Below, piece after piece: positions 34,085 through 43,789 of a DNA stretch of 64,000 nt. The stretch comes from Advenella sp048381675 (GTDB lineage: Bacteria; Pseudomonadota; Gammaproteobacteria; Burkholderiales; Burkholderiaceae_B). The position numbers and the translations under genes were made by a program. The stretch is from contig NZ_JBLWIS010000002.1 of assembly GCF_048381675.1 (NCBI RefSeq), positions 186,001 to 250,000 of the forward strand, written 5' to 3'. Every line of letters starts with the position of its first letter. The first letter of the stretch is position 1. The notes below the pieces were generated by a model. The model saw only the letters and a program-made list of their open reading frames with translations, did not search any database and was not told the origin of the DNA.

Positions 34085-35215
34085 CTAAGGGTAGGTTACC
34101 GCATAACCCTTGCTGCGCTGTTTTTGGGCCAGTGCCTGGGCTAGATCGGCAACGGCGGTAGCATAGAAGTAGCTGCGGTTGTATTTGGTGATGGCAAAGA
34201 AGTTGGGTGTGACGGTGCGGTATTCGGTTTGTCCTCGAATTTCATCGGGTAGATTGATGACGCCAAGCTGCTTGCCTGATTTCCAGTTGTTGTTACTGTT
34301 ACCACTAAGTGATGCACCCGAAGATTGCAATTGTGACCAGCTTAAGTAGGGCTCCAGTCCGCCATCAACCAGGCCAGCGGCATTGGCAGGCAGGCGAATG
34401 GGGGCAAACACCGGGGTATTGCTTTGCCAGCCGTGTTTTACCAGGAAGTTGGCGACTGACATAATGGCGTCTTCCTGACTGCTGCGTAAGTCTATTTTGC
34501 CATTTTTGTCGCCATCAATGGCGTAGTGCAAAATGCTGATTGGCATGAATTGGGGCAGGCCGGTTGCGCCGGCAAAAGAGCCTTCTTCGCGCAAGGCACT
34601 AAGCTTGCCTTGGTAATCAAGGTTAATCAGGGCTGCCAGTTGGTTTCTGAACATTTGGCTTTTTTCTGGGCGCGAAGCATCTGGGTGGTTAAAACCAAGG
34701 GTATACAGGGCATCAAGCATGCGGAATGAACCCATGTAACGGCCATAAACCGTTTCTACGCCAATAATGCCGGCAATAATGGCGGCAGGTACACCGTATT
34801 GGCGTTCCGCCTGGTTAAGTGCGCTGCGATTGGCATCCCAGAATTCGGTGCCATACCGTAAACGAACCGGTTCCACATATCGGGCCCGGTAACTGGGCCA
34901 GACGCGTTTAATACGCCCTTTAGGGCCTTGCGGCATAATAAGATTGGCAACTCTTTCGTTATATTGGGCTTGGTCAAGCAGGTTTTTTATGTAAGCTTCA
35001 GGGATGCCGTAACGCTGGGACACTTGTTTGGTAAACAGTGATGGGTTGGCAGATAATGCTGAGTTTTCGACTTCCCAGCCGGTTTTTGCTGAAGCGGCAG
35101 AGGTATTTGTGGGGCGGGTTGTGGTTTTGCCTGTTGGCTCTATGGGGGCGCCTGCGCACGCTGTCAAGATTAAGGAGCTCAGGGCAAGCAAGATTGGGTT
35201 TCTGGTTTTTAACAT
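34085..35215 (-). CDS. mltB: Lytic murein transglycosylase B
   Basis: A 376-residue outer-membrane lipoprotein that cleaves peptidoglycan glycan strands. The lipobox LTAC puts the lipidated cysteine at residue 20. The catalytic glutamate is Glu154 in GIIGVETVYGRY, and ATGLPQFMPISI and AIDGDKNGKIDLRSSQEDAI confirm the SLT family 3 fold. Residues 22-60 form a threonine/serine-rich linker. It is divergent from the histone-deacetylase-like gene. Confidence 0.95.
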   Translation of the reverse strand: MLKTRNPILLALSSLILTACAGAPIEPTGKTTTRPTNTSAASAKTGWEVENSALSANPSLFTKQVSQRYGIPEAYIKNLLDQAQYNERVANLIMPQGPKGRIKRVWPSYRARYVEPVRLRYGTEFWDANRSALNQAERQYGVPAAIIAGIIGVETVYGRYMGSFRMLDALYTLGFNHPDASRPEKSQMFRNQLAALINLDYQGKLSALREEGSFAGATGLPQFMPISILHYAIDGDKNGKIDLRSSQEDAIMSVANFLVKHGWQSNTPVFAPIRLPANAAGLVDGGLEPYLSWSQLQSSGASLSGNSNNNWKSGKQLGVINLPDEIRGQTEYRTVTPNFFAITKYNRSYFYATAVADLAQALAQKQRSKGYAVTYP

Positions 35216-35394
35216 CAGGATTCGGTATGGTTGTTTGCAGTAAGGCGCGGTTTAAGGGGGTTTATGACGTGCTGGCTTTGATTTGGGTTCAAATGTAAGG
35301 GTTGAGCATGCATTTGAAAGAAATATGTTAGATTGTAATGATTCAGCAAGATAAATGGCAGCATTTTTAGCTAAAACGATATTCAATCAGAGAG

Positions 35395-36327
35395 TTGAGC
35401 GTGGAGACTTTATATATTACACATCCAAACTGTCGTTTGCACATGATGCAAAAGTGGCATCCCGAGGCGCCTGCCCGCCTGGATGAAATTAATGACCGTT
35501 TGCTGGCGAGTGGTGTGTCACCGTGCCTAAGGCATCTTGATGCCCCCAATGCTTCCGATGCCGATGTGTTAAGGGTACATACACCCGAATATCTAGCTTA
35601 TCTCAAAGAGCACGTGCCTCCGGAAGGGTATTTCAATATAGACAATGAAGAAACCAGCATGAATCCGCATACTTTGCGGGCCGCTTATTCTGCGGCAGGA
35701 GCGGGTCTTCTGGCGGTTGATGAAATTATGGCGGGCAATGCGCTTAATGCTTTTTGTGCTGTCAGGCCACCTGGACATCATGCCGAACGTGGCCGGGCCA
35801 TGGGTTTTTGTTTTTTCAACAACCTGGCCATTGCCGCCAGTTATGCCATTGAAAAGTACCACTTGAAAAAAATTGCCGTGATTGATTTTGATGTGCATCA
35901 TGGAAATGGCACCGAAGATATTTTTAAAAATGATCCACATGTCATCATGTGCAGTTTTTTCCAGTATCCGTTGTATCCTAATTGCGGTTTAACCGAGGTT
36001 GCACCCAATATGTTCAATACACCGGTACCTGCCTTTACCAAGAATGAGGTGGTCAAGGATATTGTCCTGAACAAATGGTTGCCTGTCCTGGATGATTTTC
36101 AACCCGAGCTCCTGCTTATATCCGCGGGTTTTGATGCCCATCGGGAAGATGAAATGGGACAGATGGATCTGGTGGAAAAAGATTATGAGTGGATTACGAA
36201 ACAGCTTATGGATGTAGCTAACCGGCATGCACAAGGTAGAATTATCAGCTTTCTTGAAGGCGGATACAGTTTATCGGCATTGGGACGGAGCGTAACTGCA
36301 CATATTAAGGCACTGGCTTCTTTATGA
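35395..36327 (+). CDS. Histone deacetylase family amidohydrolase
   Basis: A 310-residue zinc-dependent deacetylase-like enzyme. HPEAPARLDEI near residues 23-33, the histidine pair RPPGHHAERGRAMGFCFFNN near 123-142, zinc ligands in DFDVHHGNGTEDIF near 164-177, and LISAGFDAHREDEMG near 237-251 are all present. Relatives act on acetylated amines or proteins, for example HDAH, AcuC and AphA. The start is TTG 35395 or GTG 35401; no ATG fits. It is 130 bases upstream of etfBA, an arrangement seen in Burkholderiales. The substrate is unknown. Confidence 0.92.
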   Translation: MSVETLYITHPNCRLHMMQKWHPEAPARLDEINDRLLASGVSPCLRHLDAPNASDADVLRVHTPEYLAYLKEHVPPEGYFNIDNEETSMNPHTLRAAYSAAGAGLLAVDEIMAGNALNAFCAVRPPGHHAERGRAMGFCFFNNLAIAASYAIEKYHLKKIAVIDFDVHHGNGTEDIFKNDPHVIMCSFFQYPLYPNCGLTEVAPNMFNTPVPAFTKNEVVKDIVLNKWLPVLDDFQPELLLISAGFDAHREDEMGQMDLVEKDYEWITKQLMDVANRHAQGRIISFLEGGYSLSALGRSVTAHIKALASL

Positions 36328-36460
36328 AAGCTGAATCAGGTCTTCAGTAAAGAAAAATAGTCAGTTATATTAAAATAGCTTACCTTTATCATAACTACAT
36401 TGTAGAATTGAAAGGTTTTGGTTTATGGCAGTAAAGTTGCCAATATTAGGAGATACTTGG

Positions 36461-37210
36461 ATGAAGGTATTAGTACCTGTAAAACGTGTCGTTGACTATA
36501 ACGTCAAAGTGCGCGTCAAATCAGATCAAACTGGGGTAGATATTGCCAATGTAAAAATGTCAATGAACCCTTTTGATGAAATTGCTGTTGAAGAAGCAAC
36601 TCGATTGAAAGAAAAGGGTGTTGCTACAGAAGTAGTCGCCGTTTCTTGTGGCGTTACCCAATGCCAGGAAACATTGCGTACAGCAATGGCTATCGGTGCT
36701 GACCGTGCCGCTCTGGTTCAAACAGATGTCGAACTCCAGCCTTTGGCCGTGGCAAAATTGCTTAAGGCAATTACCGAAAAAGAACAGGCTCAACTGGTTA
36801 TCCTGGGTAAACAGGCTATCGATGATGATGCAAACCAAACCGGCCAGATGTTGGCTGCTTTGTTGGGTTGGCCTCAGGCTACTTTTGCCAGCAAAGTTGA
36901 AATTGAAGGCGATAGCGCCAAGGTTACCCGTGAAGTTGACGGTGGCCTGGAAACCATTTCAGTTAAGTTGCCAGCAATTATCACAACAGACTTGCGCCTG
37001 AATGAGCCACGTTATGTAACGTTGCCCAACATCATGAAAGCAAAGAAAAAACAACTGGATACCTTCACACCCGAAGACCTGGGTGTTGATGTGACTCCTC
37101 GCATCAAAACACTAAAAGTCACAGAACCGCCAGCACGTAAAGCCGGTATTACTGTTCCTGATGTGGCTACCCTGGTAGATAAATTAAAGAATGAAGCAAA
37201 GGTGATTTAA
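36461..37210 (+). CDS. etfB: Electron transfer flavoprotein beta subunit
   Basis: A 249-residue subunit that, with EtfA, takes electrons from acyl-CoA dehydrogenases. MKVLVPVKRVVDYNVKVRVK, MNPFDEIAVEEATRLKEKG, VILGKQAIDDDANQTGQMLA and the C-terminal KAKKKQLDTFTPEDLGVD fit the family. ATG 36461 has AGGAGA seven bases upstream; the in-frame start at 36425 is not needed. CTACA-T-TGTAG (36395-36405) in the leader is a short palindrome that could be an operator. Confidence 0.97.
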   Translation: MKVLVPVKRVVDYNVKVRVKSDQTGVDIANVKMSMNPFDEIAVEEATRLKEKGVATEVVAVSCGVTQCQETLRTAMAIGADRAALVQTDVELQPLAVAKLLKAITEKEQAQLVILGKQAIDDDANQTGQMLAALLGWPQATFASKVEIEGDSAKVTREVDGGLETISVKLPAIITTDLRLNEPRYVTLPNIMKAKKKQLDTFTPEDLGVDVTPRIKTLKVTEPPARKAGITVPDVATLVDKLKNEAKVI

Positions 37211-37211
37211 T

Positions 37212-38141
37212 ATGACGATCTTGGTTATTGCTGAACATGATAATGCAGAATTAAAAGCAGCCACATTAAATACCGTTGCTGCAGCAGCAAAAATTGGTGG
37301 TGACATTCACGTTTTGGTTGCTGGTAGTGGTGCTCAGGCTGTTGCCGACCAGGCCGCCAAAGTAGCCGGTGTTAGCACTGTCTTGTTGGCTGATGCTGCA
37401 CAATTGGCCGATTCTTTGGCTGAAAACATTGCCGAGCAAGTTATTGCCGTTGCCGGTAATTACAGCCATATTCTGTTTCCTGCCACAGCATCTGGTAAAA
37501 ACGTGGCTCCCCGCGTTGCTGCCAAACTTGATGTTGCCCAAATTTCAGACATCATTGCCGTAGAGTCTGCTGATGTGTTCCAGCGTCCTATTTATGCAGG
37601 TAACGCCATTGCAACAGTAGAATGCGCTGATGCGAAAAAAGTCATTACCGTACGTACGACCGCTTTTGACGCAGTTGCCGCTGAAGGCGGTTCTGCTGCG
37701 GTACAAAACGTTGACGCGGTTGCTGACTCAGGCCTGTCTTCTTTTGTGGGACGTGACGTTGCGAAGAGCGATCGCCCAGAATTGACGGCTGCCGCCATTA
37801 TTGTATCTGGTGGACGTGGCTTGGGTAGTGCCGAGAACTTCAAGATTCTTGATCCTCTGGCAGACAAACTGGGGGCAGCACTGGGTGCTTCACGTGCAGC
37901 GGTTGATGCCGGTTACGCGCCTAACGATTGGCAGGTTGGTCAAACTGGTAAGATTGTCGCGCCACAACTTTATGTTGCGGTGGGTATCTCCGGTGCGATT
38001 CAGCACCTGGCTGGCATGAAAGACTCCAAAGTTATTGTTGCCATCAATAAAGATGCAGAAGCACCTATTTTTGGTGTGGCTGATTATGGCCTGGTCGCTG
38101 ACTTGTTCACTGCAGTTCCTGAATTGGTTGGTGCCCTCTAA
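37212..38141 (+). CDS. etfA: Electron transfer flavoprotein alpha subunit
   Basis: A 309-residue FAD-binding subunit. The C-terminal domain shows VSGGRGLGSAENFKILDPLA, GASRAAVDAGYAPNDWQVGQ, TGKIVAPQLYVAVGISGAIQ and AINKDAEAPIFGVADYGLV. It starts two bases after etfB and ends just before a bidirectional terminator. It partners the acyl-CoA dehydrogenases at 6961 and 18808, and probably an ETF-quinone oxidoreductase elsewhere. Confidence 0.97.
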   Translation: MTILVIAEHDNAELKAATLNTVAAAAKIGGDIHVLVAGSGAQAVADQAAKVAGVSTVLLADAAQLADSLAENIAEQVIAVAGNYSHILFPATASGKNVAPRVAAKLDVAQISDIIAVESADVFQRPIYAGNAIATVECADAKKVITVRTTAFDAVAAEGGSAAVQNVDAVADSGLSSFVGRDVAKSDRPELTAAAIIVSGGRGLGSAENFKILDPLADKLGAALGASRAAVDAGYAPNDWQVGQTGKIVAPQLYVAVGISGAIQHLAGMKDSKVIVAINKDAEAPIFGVADYGLVADLFTAVPELVGAL

Positions 38142-38197
38142 GGTATCGTATAGGCAGGGCACAATAACCTTCCGGTTGTTTTGCCCTGCTAATGCCA

Positions 38198-38229
38198 TAA
38201 AAAAAACGCTTCTTGTGAAGCGTTTTTTT
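38198..38229. terminator. Bidirectional terminator between etfA and the M48 lipoprotein gene
   Basis: AAACGCTTC (38204-38212) and GAAGCGTTT (38217-38225) form a perfect stem with loop TTGT. A runs on the left and T runs on the right let it work on both strands, fitting two convergent genes. Confidence 0.93.
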
Positions 38230-38243
38230 ATGGATGGCACTTA

Positions 38244-38966
38244 TTACATACTTTCTATCCGGTCTGCCCGCTTGGCAGAATCGGGGTGACTGGAGAAAAA
38301 TCCACCGCCACCGCCGCCAAGTTTGCGCAGGGCCGATACGGCGTGGGATTTGTCGTAATTATTTTCCTGCAGGATTTTCAGGCCGTAAGTATCAGATTCC
38401 AGTTCGTGAGTTTGTGAATACTGGGCATTAACCAGGTTATGAGCCAAAGTGCCAATTTCATTTCCTGACAGGGATGCAATCAGTGAGTTTCCGCTGGCTA
38501 CACCAGCCTTACGGGCAGCTAGGGTAAGCAGGTTTGTGCGTGCCTGTGATTTGGAATGACCATTCATGACGTGGCCAATTTCATGACCAATAACGAACAG
38601 TAATTCAGGATCGGTCATTTTATCCATCAAGCCGGAATAAACCCGGATGCTGCCATTGGGTAATGCGAAGGCGTTGACTTCGGGATTAAGATAAACCTTG
38701 TAGTCAAGTGGTTTGCCATTGTAGCTGCGCAGGTTGCGGGTAATGTTGTTAAGGCGTTTGGTATAGCTGTTGTCGGCACTGGCAACCGTATTTTGCTGGT
38801 CCAGTTGCACTTGCGATTGCACTGCCAGTGCCTGGATTTCGGCATCATTTATGGTGGCTGCCTGGAATAGGGAAGAGGCGGCATCAAACATTCCAGCCGT
38901 GTTCATGCCCTCACAGCCGCTTAATGAGCCAACCAGAAGGCCGGAAATAATGATTTTTTTAATCAT
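38244..38966 (-). CDS. M48 family metallopeptidase lipoprotein
   Basis: A 240-residue lipoprotein (lipobox LSGC, Cys18) with the zinc motif HEIGHVMNGHS near residues 127-137 and the third ligand in ELESDTYGLKIL. The length and lipobox match the LoiP/YcaL type that trims envelope proteins at the outer membrane. The C-terminus has a run of six glycines before FFSSHPDSAKRADRIE. It is followed by 32 bases to the membrane-protein gene upstream in the same direction. Confidence 0.92.
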   Translation of the reverse strand: MIKKIIISGLLVGSLSGCEGMNTAGMFDAASSLFQAATINDAEIQALAVQSQVQLDQQNTVASADNSYTKRLNNITRNLRSYNGKPLDYKVYLNPEVNAFALPNGSIRVYSGLMDKMTDPELLFVIGHEIGHVMNGHSKSQARTNLLTLAARKAGVASGNSLIASLSGNEIGTLAHNLVNAQYSQTHELESDTYGLKILQENNYDKSHAVSALRKLGGGGGGFFSSHPDSAKRADRIESM

Positions 38967-38998
38967 GACGACTCCCAGAAAGTTAGGGCTTATTTACA

Positions 38999-39814
38999 TC
39001 AGGGCGCTATGGTGCGAACGTTGGGTTTGCCAAAAATGGCAATATAGCTGGAATAAAAACCGCAATACATGCTAACGGCAATAACCATTACAAGTATTTG
39101 GGCAATAAACGCGACCAGTACAAGTGGAAGCCCCATTAGCAGCAGCAGGTCTGTAAGAAGAAACTGGCTGACATAAAACAAAATGCCCCAAATAGAAAAA
39201 TAAACAATAAATGCAAGTTTATTACGCCAGGAAGCAACCAGTGAATAAAACAGCGCTTTTTTAACGCTCATGTTTTCCCAGCCAATTAATTGAGGCACAT
39301 GCCAGAAGGTAATGGCGGTTAAAAATGTAAGTATTGCCCATAAAGCGTACTGAAAAATGCTGATGGAAAAACTGGGGATATCATCCAGCGTCAGTTTGTA
39401 TTCAGGATCAGAGAGCAGCCTGGATATTTTTTCCATATCTTCATGGCTGAGGGCACTCATGGTTGGATAAAACGAAATGAATGTAATCAGAACGAATACG
39501 CTGGCGTATAAAAAACCAATGACGGCCAGGCGCCGTATCACATCGGGCTTTTTAAGGGGCATGACCCATTCTGCAGGAATCACTTTATTGTTGCTGTCTA
39601 TGGAGCGACAGGCGGTTACCATGAGCAGGCTTGATACGGGTATGCTGATGATAAACAGCGGCAAACCGATGAGCGGTAGAATGATGAGGATTTGGCTCAG
39701 GAAATTGATAATAAAGGTGATTGCCAGCAGCGCCAGAGGCTGCTTCCTGAACAGCGCAAAAGCTGCCTGAACCCATTGTAATCCTGCAGAGAAAGGTAGT
39801 TTGGCTGCTTGCAT
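38999..39814 (-). CDS. BPSS1780 family integral membrane protein
   Basis: A 271-residue membrane protein with about six hydrophobic segments and the start LPFSAGLQWVQAAFALFRKQ typical of BPSS1780-family proteins of Burkholderiales. Function is unknown. It starts six bases after the thrB stop in the same direction, so thrB and this gene probably share a transcript. Confidence 0.8.
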   Translation of the reverse strand: MQAAKLPFSAGLQWVQAAFALFRKQPLALLAITFIINFLSQILIILPLIGLPLFIISIPVSSLLMVTACRSIDSNNKVIPAEWVMPLKKPDVIRRLAVIGFLYASVFVLITFISFYPTMSALSHEDMEKISRLLSDPEYKLTLDDIPSFSISIFQYALWAILTFLTAITFWHVPQLIGWENMSVKKALFYSLVASWRNKLAFIVYFSIWGILFYVSQFLLTDLLLLMGLPLVLVAFIAQILVMVIAVSMYCGFYSSYIAIFGKPNVRTIAP

Positions 39815-39820
39815 GATTGG

Positions 39821-40789
39821 TTATGGCAATTGTGGGATGGTTGAATCGGTGCGCAGTTTAAGAATGCGTTCGAAATGGGTCGGGTCGTGCGGTTTCAGGG
39901 TTTGTGCAGGCCGCGGGATGAAAAAATCATACAGGCGAGATGTCCAGAAACGCAAGGCCGCGGCCCTGAGTGCTACAGGCCATACCTGCCGCTCTGCATC
40001 GGTGAAGGGACGGATGCGGTTATAGGCTGCCAGCCAGGCTTTTACATGCTCTTCAAGAAAGGCACCGGTTTCGCGTTCTATGCACCAGTCATTGACAGCA
40101 ACGGCCACATCAAAAATCCACTTATCGCAACCGGCAAAGTAAAAATCAATCACGCCACCCATGCTTGGATTTTCAAAGGTACCGTCAAACAGCACGTTGT
40201 CCCGGAACATGTCGCAGTGGCAGGGGCCTTCGGGCAGGTTTTGCCAAAGGGCCGACTCCTGGACGCGGACTTGTTCGTCCAGGGAGGTTTGGTAAAGATG
40301 GTTTAAATCATTGTTCAGGAAAGGCTGGATGCTTGGATAGGTCGTTTGCCACCAGTTGAGGCCACGCAAATTGGGTTGCCTGATGGGAAAATCTACTGCC
40401 GCAAGATGTGCCTGGGCTTGGGTTTGCGCTGCAATAATGCAGTGGTTTACACTAGGGGATGGCTCATAGCCACCAGCCAGGCGGGTAACGATGGAAGCGG
40501 GCTTGTTTTTCAGGGTGCCTATGCGCTTGCCATCTTTGCGTGTTTGCGGCATGGGTACCTTCACGCCCTTGCTGGCCAGATGATGCATTAATTCAATGTA
40601 AAAGGGCAGCTGTTCGTGTGTAAGTACCTCGAATATGGTCAGTACATATTCGCCTTGGGTGCTGCTCAGGAAATAGTTGGTGTTTTCGATGCCGGCTGTA
40701 ATGCCTCTTAAAGAAACAAGCTCACCCAGCTCATATTCAGCAAGAAATGCTTCGGCTTCAGAGGTAGTCAGATTCGTAAAAACAGCCAT
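39821..40789 (-). CDS. thrB: Homoserine kinase, type II
   Basis: A 322-residue aminoglycoside-phosphotransferase-fold kinase that phosphorylates homoserine on the way to threonine. MAVFTNLTTSEAEAFLAEYE, GITAGIENTNYFL, the catalytic loop CHCDMFRDNVLFD near residues 193-205 and metal site GGVIDFYFAG near 213-222 are seen. This form differs from the E. coli GHMP-type ThrB and is usual in betaproteobacteria and Pseudomonas. thrC and hom are not in the window. Confidence 0.94.
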   Translation of the reverse strand: MAVFTNLTTSEAEAFLAEYELGELVSLRGITAGIENTNYFLSSTQGEYVLTIFEVLTHEQLPFYIELMHHLASKGVKVPMPQTRKDGKRIGTLKNKPASIVTRLAGGYEPSPSVNHCIIAAQTQAQAHLAAVDFPIRQPNLRGLNWWQTTYPSIQPFLNNDLNHLYQTSLDEQVRVQESALWQNLPEGPCHCDMFRDNVLFDGTFENPSMGGVIDFYFAGCDKWIFDVAVAVNDWCIERETGAFLEEHVKAWLAAYNRIRPFTDAERQVWPVALRAAALRFWTSRLYDFFIPRPAQTLKPHDPTHFERILKLRTDSTIPQLP

Positions 40790-40965
40790 ATCAGGTATAT
40801 ATCATAATTAGGTTAACGCGGATGCCCTGTATTTTAGTCCAGGATGAAAGGTGAATGATACATTCATTTGAGACATATAAAAATAAACCATCGGCTTTGT
40901 ATTGATAATCCCAAATGATGTTTGGATATAATGATTTTTTTATCCTGGCATTTCTTGAGCAGACA

Positions 40966-42768
40966 ATGATTTTCAGCAAAGGCCTGAGTGTACTCAGGGA
41001 GCAATGCAAACAGGCGCGATGGCTTTCAGGACAGCCTGCTTTACTGGTATGGGCATTGCTAATGGGGGTGCTGGGTGCGATGGCTACCATTTTTTTTTAC
41101 TGGGGTATCCATCAGGTCCAGTTGTTGCTGTCGGGGCAGTCGGGATCTATTGTTTCGATCACGCGCGGCTGGTCAACCCCTGAGCGAATTCTTTATCCTG
41201 CGCTGGGAGGCCTTGTGGCCGGCCTGCTTTTGTGGTGGGGAAGCAAACTCAAGGTGGATAGCAATGCCGACTATATGGAGGCCGTTGCCATCGGTAATGG
41301 GCACCTGTCACTGCGGCAGGGGTTTTTAAGGATCCTGTCTTCCTTAAGCGTGATTGCTACCGGCGGATCGGTGGGGCGGGAAGGCGCCATGATTCACTTA
41401 GCCGCCATGGGGGCCTCGGCAACCGGACGTTTTTTTTGTTTTGAGGTTGTTTCTTTACGATTGTTGGTGGCTTGCGGGGCGGCGGCGGGTGTCTCGGCGG
41501 CGTATAATGCGCCGATAGCCGGTGCGCTGTTTGTTGCGGAAATCGTCTTGGGCAGCATGTCCATGCAAAGCCTTGGTCCGTTGCTGCTGTCTGCGGCAAC
41601 GGCAAACATTACCATGCGCACGCTGGGTTATTACCATGTCATGTATGACTTGCCCGAGCTGATGCCGGTTTCTCCCCATTTCCTGGTTTTTGCCATTTTC
41701 CTGGGCATTGTTTCGGGTTTGCTGGCCCCCCAGTTTTTACGCTTTCTTGATTATGCCAAGCGCCTGTTCAAAAAAACCGGCCTGGGGCTGCCGCTGCGGC
41801 TGGCCTTGGGTGGCTTTGTTCTGGGCTTGTTTACGTTGCTGGAGCCCCGAGTGGCTGGCAATGGCTATAGCGTCCTGAATTCTTTTTTGCATGAGCCCTG
41901 GGCCTGGTCGGCGGTGGCCGTGATATTGCTAACCAAGGTTTTATCTACGGGGATTACGGTAGGGTCGGGGGCGGTTGGCGGAGTAATTACCCCTGTGATG
42001 TTTGTGGGTGGTGCCTTGGGCCTGTTGTCTGTACAGCTTTTAAGTTTGCTATTGCCTGTGGTGCCAGACCATCCCGCGCTGTTTGTATTGCTGGGCATGG
42101 GCTCATTTCTGGCGGCGGCTACCAGCGCACCTTTAATGGCAATAATCATGATTTTTGAAATGACGCATAGTTATACTATAATACTGCCCCTTATGCTGGC
42201 TTGCGTGTTTTCCTATTTCACGGCCAGATCCATAGCGGGTGCAGTCATGTATGCAGTGACCGAGTCGCGGGATAAAGATTTGCTATTGCGTCACCGTCTG
42301 CGCCAGCTCAGGTTGGCTAATCTGGTGAGCCCGGTAAGTACGGTCATCAAGCACAATCAAACGGTACAGGATGCCCTGAACATGTTTATTGAATATGGTG
42401 TGCGTTTTATTTATGTCGTGAATGAAATGAACGAATACCAAGGCGTGATTGCCCATAAGGATATCAGCAGCTTTCTGCTGTCGGGCAATGACTTGCGGGC
42501 GCCTGTTTCTGGAGAGCTGATTAACCGGTCTTATGTGACAGCGTTACATCCTGATATGACACTGGATGAAGTGCTGGACTATTTTGTGTCTTTCAGTGGT
42601 GAGCGTCTGCCGGTCTTAAGCGCAGATGAAAGGCCGATCTTGCTGGGTGTGGTGTATAAATCGGATGTACTTAAGAAGTTTAATGAATTGAAACGATTGC
42701 TGGATGCCAGCAGTGAAGCTATTTTGGATGTAAGAGCGAGAAAATTATATGACAATGGTCGAAAATAA
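40966..42768 (+). CDS. ClC family chloride channel/transporter with CBS pair
   Basis: A protein of about 600 residues with a ten- to twelve-helix ClC core. ATGGSVGREGAMIHLAAMG holds the gating glutamate of the GREGP motif, and VGSGAVGGVITPVMFVGGAL is the later filter motif. Two CBS domains follow (from about residue 430: LVSPVSTVIKHNQTVQDALN and NRSYVTALHPDMTLDEVLDY) and probably sense nucleotides. Exchanger and channel forms share these motifs. ATG 40966 is likely; ATG 40915 would add 17 residues. It overlaps dusA by 20 bases. Confidence 0.9.
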   Translation: MIFSKGLSVLREQCKQARWLSGQPALLVWALLMGVLGAMATIFFYWGIHQVQLLLSGQSGSIVSITRGWSTPERILYPALGGLVAGLLLWWGSKLKVDSNADYMEAVAIGNGHLSLRQGFLRILSSLSVIATGGSVGREGAMIHLAAMGASATGRFFCFEVVSLRLLVACGAAAGVSAAYNAPIAGALFVAEIVLGSMSMQSLGPLLLSAATANITMRTLGYYHVMYDLPELMPVSPHFLVFAIFLGIVSGLLAPQFLRFLDYAKRLFKKTGLGLPLRLALGGFVLGLFTLLEPRVAGNGYSVLNSFLHEPWAWSAVAVILLTKVLSTGITVGSGAVGGVITPVMFVGGALGLLSVQLLSLLLPVVPDHPALFVLLGMGSFLAAATSAPLMAIIMIFEMTHSYTIILPLMLACVFSYFTARSIAGAVMYAVTESRDKDLLLRHRLRQLRLANLVSPVSTVIKHNQTVQDALNMFIEYGVRFIYVVNEMNEYQGVIAHKDISSFLLSGNDLRAPVSGELINRSYVTALHPDMTLDEVLDYFVSFSGERLPVLSADERPILLGVVYKSDVLKKFNELKRLLDASSEAILDVRARKLYDNGRK

Positions 42769-43789
42769 ACAGCCGGAAAAATTGGCGCCAGTGGGGCTTT
42801 ATGCGCGTGCTGATACCCCATGGCGTCTTTCGGTTGCGCCCATGATTGATGTTACAGACCGTCATTGCCGTTTCTTTCATCGTCTTTTGGCCCCTAAGGC
42901 CTTGCTGTATACAGAAATGATCACCACTGGTGCCCTGATTCACGGGGATATTGCCAAGCACCTGAGGTTTAATGACGAAGAGCATCCGGTTGCTTTGCAA
43001 TTGGGGGGCAGTGAACCAAAAGACCTTGCGCATTGTGCCCGTTTAGGCCAGCAATGGGGTTACGACGAAATCAATCTTAACTGCGGTTGCCCATCCGAGC
43101 GTGTGCAAAAAGGCGCTTTTGGGGCATGTTTAATGGCAGAGCCCCAGTTGGTGGCTGATTGCGTCAAGGCCATGCAGGATGCTGTTGATTTGCCGGTAAC
43201 GGTCAAGCATCGCCTTGGGCTGGATTACGATATATCTTACGATTTTGTTCGGGATTTTGTTGGCAAAGTCTATGATGCTGGTTGTCGGGTGTTTGTTACG
43301 CATGCCCGTAATGCCGTGCTTAAGGGGTTGTCCCCCAAAGATAACCGCGAAATCCCGCCTTTGCGTTATGACTTGGTTAGCCAACTCAAGCAAGACTTTC
43401 CCGATGCCCTGTTTGTCCTGAATGGCGGGCTTAAGGAAGTGCAGCAAATGCAGGCTATGGCCAACGAGTTTGACGGGGTCATGATAGGGCGTGCTGCCTG
43501 GCATGATCCTTACGTGCTACGTGAAGCCAGCCAGCTGTTATGGCCTGAAGTTGCCGTTCTTTCCAATGAAGCCATTGTTGAGGCTATGATGTCTTATATC
43601 GACAGGGAGCTTGCGGCGGGGGTGCCTATGCGCTTGACAGTCAGGCCTATGCTTGGGCTGGTCAATGGCCAGAAGGGTTCGCGGCTGTGGCGCCGGACTT
43701 TGTCTGATCATCGCTTGTTGGCCTGTAATGATTCAGCTTTCATAAGGCAGGCTTTTGAGCAGTTTACAGACAGTCAAACTGTGGCGTGA
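42749..43789 (+). CDS. dusA: tRNA-dihydrouridine(20/20a) synthase DusA
   Basis: A 346-residue flavoenzyme reducing uridines of the tRNA D loop. VAPMIDVTDRHCRFFHRLLA near residues 29-48, INLNCGCPSERVQKGAFGAC with the catalytic cysteine near residue 113, TVKHRLGLDYDIS and VMIGRAAWHDPY place it in the DusA subgroup. It starts inside the ClC gene. A neighbour link to nrdA downstream is not indicated. Confidence 0.95.
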   Translation: MTMVENKQPEKLAPVGLYARADTPWRLSVAPMIDVTDRHCRFFHRLLAPKALLYTEMITTGALIHGDIAKHLRFNDEEHPVALQLGGSEPKDLAHCARLGQQWGYDEINLNCGCPSERVQKGAFGACLMAEPQLVADCVKAMQDAVDLPVTVKHRLGLDYDISYDFVRDFVGKVYDAGCRVFVTHARNAVLKGLSPKDNREIPPLRYDLVSQLKQDFPDALFVLNGGLKEVQQMQAMANEFDGVMIGRAAWHDPYVLREASQLLWPEVAVLSNEAIVEAMMSYIDRELAAGVPMRLTVRPMLGLVNGQKGSRLWRRTLSDHRLLACNDSAFIRQAFEQFTDSQTVA

